From NCBI RefSeq assembly GCF_000003605.2, contig NW_003116457.1, positions 80,619 to 104,228 of the forward strand: a stretch of DNA of 23,610 bases, in the 5' to 3' direction. Of this stretch, positions 1 through 8,210 are shown piece by piece. This DNA comes from Saccoglossus kowalevskii (Eukaryota; Hemichordata; Enteropneusta; Harrimaniidae). Position 1 is the stretch's first letter. Every line of letters begins with the position of its first letter. Under the pieces are notes generated by a model that saw nothing but the letters and a program-made list of their open reading frames with translations, made no database searches and was not told the DNA's origin. A program made the position numbers and the translations under genes.

Positions 1-249
1 GGCACTGTATCTATATTATTGCGCCTATTTACTTTCCATTTTCTTTTTTTTTATTTGCAATGTAATGTTGTATTTTTTCAATCCCTCTGACAAAAACCTT
101 ACAATTTATAAAGTGTTTTGTTGTGACTGCACATGAAATTACACAATAATAGTAATATTTGGTGTCAAGAACAAATCATCTAAATAGCACTTCTTCATTA
201 TTTATTGAAGCATGTGTTAATAGTATGTGTCAAATCATATTTTTTACAG

Positions 250-674
250 ACTTTAAGGGATGTTGTTCGAAAATGTTTAGGGAGAGCTGGAAGGGCAAAT
301 CACGCTTCAATTGCTATACCGAGTCTAGGCACTGGATTTCTGAGATTTCCTCATGGTAAATGTGCACAGATTCTTCTTGAAGAGATCATAAACTGCATTG
401 ACAAGTATCCAAGTTCTTCAATAAAGGTAAGAGCTATGAGTAATAGTACTTAGTATACGCCCAGGAGTATATATTCGCATATCATTTAGTTCTTCACTGT
501 TTGCTGCTCAGTACATTTTTTTTACATTGTAATTTTGTGGCATGCCAACATTAACTTTCAACTTTGTCTGGCAGGAGTTTCGTTTCATCGTATTTGACGA
601 TATGAGTGTCAATGCATTTGAAAGTGAACTATCTAAGCTGCAAGACAGTGCCACTCACACAGTTGATAATTCTG
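250..674 (+). other. macrodomain, C-terminal half (exons 250-426 and 575-674)
   Basis: The peptide contains IAIPSLGTGFLRFP, the conserved substrate-loop strand of macrodomains, then a helix (CAQILLEEIINCI) and a closing strand FRFIVFD. The N-terminal half, with the ADP-ribose-binding Asn and glycine-rich loop, is outside the window, so activity cannot be judged. Unlike the two other macrodomains here, no intron splits the P-x-x-G-T-G loop. Confidence 0.88.
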
Positions 675-3600
675 GTGAGTTTAGTATAATTCATAGTAAA
701 TTTTTGTTTCATATTGTTTATAGTGGTTATTCCTAATAATAGAAACAATAGAAAATTATTGTTATAATGTATTTATTATTAGAATCTCGTTTTGTTGGGG
801 ACTGTAATAAACAGTATGGTAAGGTGGTTGTACAGATCAAACAAGGCGACTTGACGGCTGCAGATGTGGATGTAATAGTGAATCCAGTGTTTTCTGATAA
901 CTATGGTAAGTGTGAGAGATTCTTCAAAATTTGGTCAAACTCAGATTGCTGTAACAATCGGTCAGCATTTGTGCTAGTGACACAATTTGATCATAGTTAA
1001 CTTAATTATAAGTCATAAACTTAATTATAAGTCATAAGGCAGCGTCTTTGTTTGTCTCCTCACAGAACAAGGACAAATCGGAAATTCTATTTTTAAAGCT
1101 GCGGGCAGTAGTTTAGGTGCGGAGTATAAAAGCTTAAAAGACGATCTTAGGTCAGGACCAATAATTACAGGTACGTTAGCATTGTCTCATTCGTAAGCAC
1201 CTCGCCCTTTACATTAAAACAAATGGATACAGATGAATAAATAATATCAGATGACAATTGATATTCACCTTCAGTGCGGCATTTCACAATACACAAATCT
1301 TTTTCATTTCCATTTGTTCAGGGGGTGGTTCACTGCGTCGTATTCAAAACGTTATTCATATGGTATGTCCTTCTGCATCACAACTAAAGCAAGAGATTAG
1401 ACAATGTCTTTCTCTGGCTGACATGATGGAAATGAATTCTATAGCACTACCAGCTATTGGCACAGGTAACAACACCTAATTTTTGAAACAGATATTGTCT
1501 GATCTGCACAAGTATTCTCAAGTCACCCACGTGACACAGTGACATTTCGGGTCAAAGGTCACGATCATACCATGCGTATACTGTATAGGACCATGGCTAG
1601 TGTCATCAATCTGGGCACACATGTTCCCTGTGCGACCTTGCTGCATTTTAAGGTTAAAGGGTACGGTCATGGTATATGTGTGTCAGGTAATGGAACACCT
1701 AAGATCTTCAAACTTGAAACACAGCATTTAGGACAAAAGGTCGAAACATTTGTTTTTTGTGTTTTTGTTCCCAATATAACTACATGAGAAAAATAACCAA
1801 CGCCCTTACATTTTGTACACAAATCCCCCTTGCGATTTTTAACACCATGCTTAAGTTTACAATCAAAGGTCATGGTTACATTATGGGTTTATGAATTTTC
1901 GTTATATAACGGTAACTACGGGGGCACCCATGCAACTCCTGGGTATATTTTCTGGACAATGCCAAGTTTACAGTATGTGTTTGTGTTTGTTCATTATGTG
2001 TTACAGTCATGTGTGTGTTGAAATACAAGAGGGACTTCAAATTGATCATAGTATCGGATCAAAAATCAAGGTCCTCGTTTTATGTGTATGTATGTTCACA
2101 ATACAGTTCCAAGAGAAAAATAACACACACCTTTAAATTGTACACACGCACATGTCAAGACCATTTTGATTTTTCCAATCAGAAGGACGAGGTCACAGTA
2201 TATATTCACAATATTACTGCGAGGAAAACGGAAAAAATGAAATCTAGCCAAGGTTGGCATTTCTTCTGGGTGATGTCCAGTTCTATTGTGCTTTCATTTA
2301 TTGTAGAAACAATGACATTGATATTGTTTGACTGATTTAGTTGTTATTAGTTGTAATGTATTGTTGTAATATCAAGATGGATTTGCCTGGTTCTTTTAAT
2401 ATTTTGACATGAATAATATATAGCGGACAATGTGTATTATATCAACTCATGTATTGCAGGTCGTTTTGGCTTAAGTGCTGGTGAGTCTGCTGAAGGCATA
2501 ATTAAAGGGATTGAATCATTTACAAAGAATGGTAACCCTCAAAACCTTAGTCGTGTGGAGATTGTCGTATTTCAGGCTAGCATGGTTACAGAATACGCAA
2601 GACGCCTTGGAACTGGTAGCATTATTACCCATGGTGTCACTGGTGATCGTAAAACTGTTGACTCAGGTATTCAATTTATTATAATGTGTAATCTGATCAT
2701 GAAAAATCATATGTTCAGTTTTGGCGTGGCAAGCACGTTAAAGGGCGGCAGTCATTGCGCTGCGCATGTGCGACATTTGGGTTGATAAACAGTGATTTTC
2801 CCACATTCCAATGCGTTCTTCTAATGGCAATCACAAGTATGAGGTTTTGCCTGGGGCGACTTGCACTAATTACCGCCGGTGACTCCTTCAATACATTCCA
2901 ATCACCTAATTAAAGCTTGTTAACGTCCCTGTACAACAAACAGTAAAAGTCGTCATCTTTGTTTATATGAGACCCATATATCTTGCGCATGCGTAGCACG
3001 ACTACTATTGCCCTTTAAATAAAACATAAAACATTTGTTCGACATAAAGAAATAAATGCAGAACTGGAGATCATTGCACAACTGATCATGAGAAGCAGGT
3101 GTCATTATTATACTTTACACGGTGTGTCACTTATACAATGTAGTAACCGATGTGTTGCTTTCATTATGTATATATCATTTATTCCACCAAAATGTTGACG
3201 AAGTATATATTTTTGCCAAAAAATCTGGCCTGTATTTGTCTTTCCAAAATGGTTCATGTAGTATTATGATGTATTATTCTATATGAGACCTTGGGTTTAC
3301 TATAGTGAATGTAATATTAAAGTAACAGAACGGTATTATACAAGTACTAGTATGTACTCAAGGATTTATATAATTATACCAGTGTCATATTATCACCAGT
3401 GTGTTATGTGAGAGTTTGATTTTACCATGTCTTGCATGTATATTTTGGTTGACAATAATAATATCTTCTTCTTGTGGTTACAATGAGACAAGCACATTTT
3501 ATCTGATATCTTCAAATTCTCTAAGAATCATTGGAATTTTATGTATGTATTTTATTTATATCTTCAGTCAAATAATTACAAGTGTAATAAACACAGTCTA

Positions 3601-6110
3601 GCTGGTATCGATCCTGATTTCTATTTCGTTATTTAATATCTAAATTCTCAACAGGCAAGGTTGTAATAGTTAAAATAAATAGTTATTTATATATAACATA
3701 TTAAATCATGTAATTCATTCACCCCGTATCCATTCTGTCTCATGACAGAATACTCCTGTGTGATTGGTCAGATCTAACATTTCACGTACAACGTGACCCA
3801 ACCATTTCAGATGCAGAAGTTACCATCACAATCCTATCGGACAATGATAAAGAGATTCGCAAAGCGGAAGCTGAAATAAAGAAGATATTGTCGGAGGAAA
3901 TTACTGTTGATTACATTGAAGATGATATTTTAATCAAATTAGAGCGGCAGGATATCCACAAACTTGTATCTATTGGCCGTGAAAACAACGTTTCGGTTAA
4001 ATTTCTGACAGTTTTAAAACCAGGTAAAGAAAATACAATTTTTATCGAAAAAAACATCATGTTCTTAATTCAATGATTCTAGTATATTTCGCGTCATTGC
4101 AAGAACACGCGCGCATGTGTACAGTCCATATATACATGCGTTATAGCTGCGATTTAGGGTCGCAATAGTTCAAGATATTAACAAATTTAGTTCCTGGTCG
4201 CGACTTAGAATAAAATGTGTGTATGTACTTCTTCCTTAACAGGTTTCCTGCCATTGACTAGTAGTGACAAGGGAAAGCTGCAGCTAAGAGGGTTATCGAT
4301 TGATGTACCTACATACAAATTGGAAGTACGCCATTGGCTACAGAAATACAAAAAGGCAAAGGAAATAAAGAAGAAAGTTACTTGGTAAGGACATTATTTG
4401 TTCAGGTTTAAATTACTCAGTCCATATTATCTATATTGCACAAACTGTACAATTATGTTGAATTTGCAGGTCTTTTATTGACGGGCGCAACAGATATCCC
4501 TTCGACACCATTTGGAATTATGAACTTGAACTTGCGAGACAAAATGGTGAGAAGATGGTGTGTCTGAATGGAGAAGATGGCAAGCCTAAGTTTCAAGTAG
4601 ACATTAGAGCTATGACGGAAACTAACCTAAGAAATCATAAAAAATACGCTCTTGAACGAGATGGGCCTGAGGAGCTTAGTAAGCAAAACCTACTTAATAT
4701 GTCTGTTTTTATTCACATCATTTATCTCGTCATAATCATATAAGTGTCGGTTAATATTAATAATTTATTTACTATACGCATACAATAGATTAGTGTCAAT
4801 AAAAAACAACATTGGGCTGCTGCGTTAGGTGCATTATAATACTCCATACCCGTTAAACACTAACGTTTTCACATTTTTCAGCTGTTATATTTCCCGACAC
4901 CTGGATTCCATTTCCGAGGGGACATCTTTCACGGGAACCACTGCAGGTTACCCTCACTGCAGGGTCACCTGAATATCAACAGGTGGCTACCACATTCAAT
5001 GCAACAGCTGATGCAGCGCAAAATCACCAAATTGTGAAAATAGAAAGAATACAACACGAGGATCGATTTAAAGGTTATTCTTTGAAAAAAAAGCAGTTAG
5101 AAAATAAAAACAAGCGATGGTAAGTTTTTTATTTATGTCCGACGTTAGGTAATTTGAAATATTTAATTGAAAAAATGTTTAATATTTTGTCTAGGATATG
5201 ATATAATGTATCGCAAGAAGGGACTGTGACCCTTACGTTTACCATGCATGCGTGAATTTTCGAAATTTGTAGCCATTGTTCTTATACAATTTGCATACTA
5301 AAATTGTTATAGGTGGATCCTAAAACCAGGATCTGTTCAATGAAGAACTTATGAATATTCATAATCTAAAATAATCTAAACAACGTATGACCGACAATTT
5401 GTTCTAGCTAGCTCAGTCGGCATCATGTATGTCACATCGCCCGCCATGTTGGCTCCGAGTTCGAACTCATTCTTTTTGCTTTATTCATTACCCAGTAAAA
5501 CTCAGTCAGTGTTTCATCGAAGTTTTTTAATGGAGCATTCTAATTGGCCAAGAAGCACTAGGTGGATGTTAGGTATACTTACGTTCTTCAGGTATAAAAT
5601 AGGCAGCTAATCAATCAAATTATAATATTATCAGTTCAGGTTTCTGATATGTTATGCATCCATATCATTAACTAAATGTGAAATCTATGATAAATACTAC
5701 CCGAGAAAGGGAAATACTAAATACGTTTAATAAGTTTCGTAAATAAGATAGCTCAAGTATGTAATACAAATAAGTTAAGCTTATAATGTATTTTTTTTTT
5801 AAATGAACTGATTTGAACGATGATTTGAGATCCGCCGAGTGATGCTGGCGGACGCTATTGAATTAATTTCAATATGAGTTAGCGTATGTAGTCACAGGTT
5901 GATTTTAATTTGTCATGTACGTAGACAAAGCATCACATTTTGATGTAATTGCTTTTCCAGGAAAAATGAGAGGACATTATATCATGGCACGAAAAAAGAC
6001 GTCGTTGATAAAATTATTGTAGACGGATTCAACCGATCGTATGCAGGTGATAACAGTAAGTATTGAATAATCATAGCCCGGGTTCCTGTCACTGTGACCA
6101 TTTATATGTA

Positions 6111-6146
<36 letters not shown>

Positions 6147-6471
6147 ATAAAGCTACATTAAATTCATATTTTTCACTTCAGCCGGTCATTGGGAGGGCGC
6201 AGGGGTCTACTTTGCTGTGAAGTCTGGTTACTCAATGAAGACGTACTTTTCCCCGGTTGATGGTACCGGCCATAGATACATCTTCCAAGTTAAAGTACTG
6301 GTTGGTAAATGGGCAAAAGGGAAGGCAGACATGAAGGAGCCTCCACTTAAAGACGCAAATGGCACTGACAGATTTGATACAACCGTAGACAATGAAACCA
6401 ATCCGTCCATGTTTGTTATTTTCCACGATGACCAAGCATACCCCGAATATTTAATCACGTTTAAAACGTAA
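250..6471 (+). CDS. PARP14-like: PARP14-like mono-ADP-ribosyltransferase, 3' part (5' end outside window)
   Basis: Predicted to transfer single ADP-ribose units from NAD+ to proteins. Twelve GT-AG exons join in frame: 250-426, 575-674, 783-905, 1066-1170, 1322-1465, 2460-2666, 3811-4023, 4243-4384, 4470-4678, 4882-5119, 5961-6055, 6182-6471. They total 2043 nt, 680 residues plus TAA. Domains, numbered from the first codon seen: macrodomain C-terminal half (1-92), complete macrodomain (about 93-285), KH-like region (286-356), WWE (about 398-470), PARP catalytic (about 474-680). The order macro, KH, WWE, PARP is that of PARP14; PARP15 lacks the WWE. Catalytic landmarks are LYHGT with H561, GFNRSYAG, GVYFA with Y594, and EYLITF with L675, giving an H-Y-L triad typical of mono-transferases. 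No stop or frame break lies within the exons. Exon 250 opens in phase 0 after TTTTTACAG, so earlier exons must lie upstream. The gene converges on the Deltex-like gene 1.7 kb downstream. Confidence 0.93.
999..1036. repeat. perfect two-copy 19-bp tandem repeat
   Basis: AACTTAATTATAAGTCATA occurs twice head to tail in intron 783-905/1066-1170. Identical copies suggest a recent slip or duplication; no function is evident. Confidence 0.9.
1538..2340. repeat. diverged tandem repeat, unit about 325 bp, in the PARP14-like intron 1466-2459
   Basis: Landmarks recur about 320-327 bp apart: GAGAAAAATAAC at 1789 and 2112, each followed by a CCCTTACATTTTGTACAC-like string; a GTGT-rich GTTC-CAATA string near 1755 and 2085; GGTCA-containing strings near 1866 and 2190. 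An earlier partial copy with GGTCAAAGGTCA lies near 1550-1680. The copies are clearly diverged. This looks like a dispersed invertebrate repeat with internal duplication; I cannot assign a class. Confidence 0.6.
2742..3014. mobile_element. MITE-like element, copy 1 (273 bp, TTAA flanks)
   Basis: Ends are imperfect inverted repeats: AGGGCGGCAGTC... at the left and the complement of AGGGCAATAGTAGTC at the right, both leading into a GCGCATG(C) stretch about 25 bp inside. Exact TTAA flanks both sides (2738-2741, 3015-3018), the target site of piggyBac-type transposons. No coding capacity. It lies in the PARP14-like intron 2667-3810. Confidence 0.7.
3019..3810. other. remainder of intron 2667-3810, nothing recognised
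   Basis: About 790 bp of AT-rich intron with no credible reading frame, RNA gene or repeat seen. It ends in a normal acceptor, CATTTCAG, at 3810. Confidence 0.6.
3811..4023 (+). other. KH-like region between macrodomain and WWE
   Basis: This single exon (phase 1 in and out) encodes 71 residues starting AEVTITILSDNDKEIRKAEA. It predicts as strand, helix, strand, strand, helix, as in the KH-like folds PARP14 has before its WWE. The assignment rests on position and secondary-structure pattern; no GXXG nucleic-acid loop is visible. Confidence 0.6.
4243..4678 (+). other. WWE domain (exons 4243-4384 and 4470-4678)
   Basis: WWE domains bind iso-ADP-ribose or terminal ADP-ribose. The first conserved Trp (KKKVTW) is split by the intron at 4385-4469. 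It is followed by YPFDTIWNYELELARQNG and FQVDIRAMTETN, the family's N-x-x-L-E-x-A and V-D-x-x-x-M-x-x-x-N signatures. The first exon also supplies a basic helical lead-in rich in lysine. Confidence 0.85.
5346..5369. repeat. 24-bp palindrome-bearing sequence, copy 1
   Basis: It contains the perfect 16-bp palindrome TTATGAATATTCATAA and is identical over 24 bp to 6716-6739. It sits in intron 5120-5960 just before the tRNA-like SINE head. Confidence 0.85.
5401..5480 (+). mobile_element. tRNA-like SINE head
   Basis: TAGCTCAGTCGG at 5409-5420 fits the pol III A box (TRGCNNAGYNGG), and AGTTCGAACTC at 5458-5468 fits the B box, at near-tRNA spacing. The D stem and acceptor stem do not pair, so this is not a working tRNA gene. 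A SINE body probably continues into the 5480-5620 region, but I do not recognise the family. Confidence 0.5.
6114..6143. repeat. (TA)n microsatellite
   Basis: About 30 bp of alternating A and T in the last intron of the PARP14-like gene, 38 bp upstream of the final exon. Confidence 0.95.
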
Positions 6472-6715
6472 ACAAGAACTTACAAATGTTCTGACAAGAA
6501 ATTACATTATAAAAAATATCCACCTGCAGCTGTATACGAGCCCGGTCAACGATAACTGCGGCGGCTGATAGTATATCTTAGAAGGAACCGCGTACGAGTA
6601 GATTTATCTGGCTTAGAATCTGCCATTGTAATCATTGTATATAAAATTAATATATTATTTTCATGAAATTGTTGTTTTGAAAATATGTCAGGTAGATGGG
6701 TTGTTGCATAAGACC

Positions 6716-6739
6716 AACTTATGAATATTCATAATCTAA
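6716..6739. repeat. 24-bp palindrome-bearing sequence, copy 2
   Basis: Identical over 24 bp to 5346-5369, in the same orientation, inside the predicted 3' UTR of the PARP14-like gene. It therefore would be transcribed into the mature mRNA, where TTATGAATATTCATAA could form a short hairpin. Confidence 0.85.
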
Positions 6740-6846
6740 CTCGAAACATGATGAGCAATATTATTTTGTAACTGCATATTATCTATCGATTACAGTTGGG
6801 ATTGTAATTGATATATACTTATATTTACGTTGCTAAGCTGTTACAA

Positions 6847-6852
6847 AATAAA
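6847..6852 (+). terminator. candidate polyadenylation signal AATAAA of the PARP14-like gene
   Basis: First AATAAA after the TAA at 6469-6471; it would give a 3' UTR of roughly 380-400 nt. A hexamer alone is weak evidence in AT-rich DNA. Confidence 0.4.
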
Positions 6853-7723
6853 TATAATTATAAACTTAACCGGTTTCCCAATTTTGTATGCTTTTTTGTT
6901 TCAGAAGACAAATAAGGTGCAGAAATGCCTATCATACATAAAAGCAGTTTGCCGTGTGTCTATATAATTGCCGATCAAAGCTAAACCTGTAGTCTGATGG
7001 CGCAGCAACTATTTTAAGCTCAACAAAAATAATATACAATATATATGTCACTTGTTCTTTACAGACTAGCGCAACAGTAGTACAAAGGTTGGACATGTCG
7101 GGTTAAACAATGCTGGCGACTAATTTATTGCTCATGTATTTTTTTTCGAATCGACCTTCATTCTTTACCTAACCCCTGTGACCCACAGACGAGTTACTGA
7201 TTGGTCATTGACACCCGTTGCACGCCGATGAATTATTGTTAAACCTTGTTGCTACTGACAACAGATCACACTATTATGTGGGTTAAGGACCTGCAGCCAA
7301 CGAAGTCAATAAACTATGTATTTCAAACCAGGCCATTTATGACGTGCTTCGCGTTGATGGTATTCTCGATCATTGAAATCGTTATAGATATACCCTTAAA
7401 ATTGTTGTCATTGACAACAAGCAGCAGTGATTGAAGACCAAGAAAGTATTGTAATTGCGCTTCCCCGCGTGGGGCGCTGTTTAGATACCGCAATTACAAC
7501 TTATGTTTGCGATTAATTGAGAAAGGATTTAATAAAGAACTCGGGTCTTTAAGTTTACACACTCTGTCAAATTGTAACATAACACAAAATTCAGTGATAT
7601 CAATGATAGGGAAATAGAGTTTCAGAATATAATTTCGCAGTCAATTCTACTCAAGTTGACGGAAATAATACGTAAAATATAAAAAGAAGTAAACGAATTA
7701 GTTTGAGAATAATAACATTTTGT

Positions 7724-7737
7724 CCGCTAGAGGGCAG
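7724..7737 (+). promoter_or_regulatory. CTCF-like motif between convergent genes
   Basis: CCGCTAGAGGGCAG matches the bilaterian CTCF core CCASYAGRKGGCRS at 13 of 14 positions. Its place between two convergent transcription units fits an insulator, but a motif match alone is not proof. Confidence 0.35.
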
Positions 7738-7761
7738 TATTTATGAATTTATTTCAAATGC

Positions 7762-7767
7762 TTTATT
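7762..7767 (-). terminator. candidate polyadenylation signal AATAAA (minus) of the DTX3L-like gene
   Basis: TTTATT on the plus strand is AATAAA on the minus strand, the first such hexamer found past the stop at 8211; a second copy lies at 7748-7753. The implied 3' UTR is about 450-480 nt. Confidence 0.35.
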
Positions 7768-8210
7768 AGCAATGTCAATTCAATTTAATACAGAATACAC
7801 TTCACCCGTGTAGTGTTGATTACCAAGCTCCAAGTTTATAACCTGTGATTTGTAAAATCCACAGAATATATCAATTTCACATATGTATATAAAACTCATC
7901 TGATATTTGAATAGTTCACTAAGTGTGGCTCTTTATGTGAATACTACTTCAAATTTAAGTTTAAGTTATTCTGATATTTTAGAACATAAATATTTTACAA
8001 CAATATCTGAATAATACATTACGAAGTATACATAAGTGCTATGCTTTCAAAGAGAAATGCCACTCGTGATAGGCGCTATATAGTTTCAACGTTTGTAAAG
8101 CTTGTGTCGATTAATTGACGTGTCTCGTCTCCTGTTGAAATAGTTCCAGCAACGAGTATTAAAAATAAATAGCAGCGCTGTAGAAGTGAATGTATATTGC
8201 TCGTATATAA

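Larger units (their letters stand above)
783..2666 (+). other. second macrodomain of the PARP14-like protein, atypical binding loop
   Basis: Four exons encode a whole macrodomain. It opens with VVVQIKQGDLTAADVDVIVN, includes SIALPAIGTG and RFGLSAGESAEGIIKGIESF, and closes with VEIVVFQ. The canonical N-A-A-N followed by a GGG-V/L-A loop is missing: the segment after DVIVN reads PVFSDNYGEQGQIGNSIFK. Macrodomains without that loop usually bind ADP-ribose weakly or not at all and lack hydrolase activity, as in the divergent later macrodomains of PARP14. The internal intron at IGT-G is phase 1. Confidence 0.88.
4882..6471 (+). other. PARP catalytic domain, H-Y-L type
   Basis: Exons 4882-5119, 5961-6055 and 6182-6471. 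The fold opens with TWIPFP, EYQQVATTF and IVKIERIQHEDRF, matching the family's I-x-x-I-E-R-I/V-Q strand. NAD+-site residues are H561 in YHGT and Y594 in GVYFA. The third position, Glu in poly-ADP-ribosylating PARP1, aligns with L675 in EYLITF, as in human PARP14 and PARP15. The donor loop is YSMKTYFSPVDGTGH and the acceptor region includes PPLKDANGTDRFDTTVDN. The domain is full length and unbroken. Confidence 0.95.
6472..8210. other. tail-to-tail intergenic region
   Basis: It holds the two 3' UTRs, their candidate AATAAA signals, the second 24-bp palindrome copy and a CTCF-like motif at 7724-7737. No additional gene is supported; the only open frame (7246-7434) has no coding character. Confidence 0.7.

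Noticed and set aside
5401-5480. Functional tRNA gene
   Set aside because: A and B boxes are present but the acceptor, D and anticodon stems do not fold, so a SINE head or tRNA fossil is more likely.
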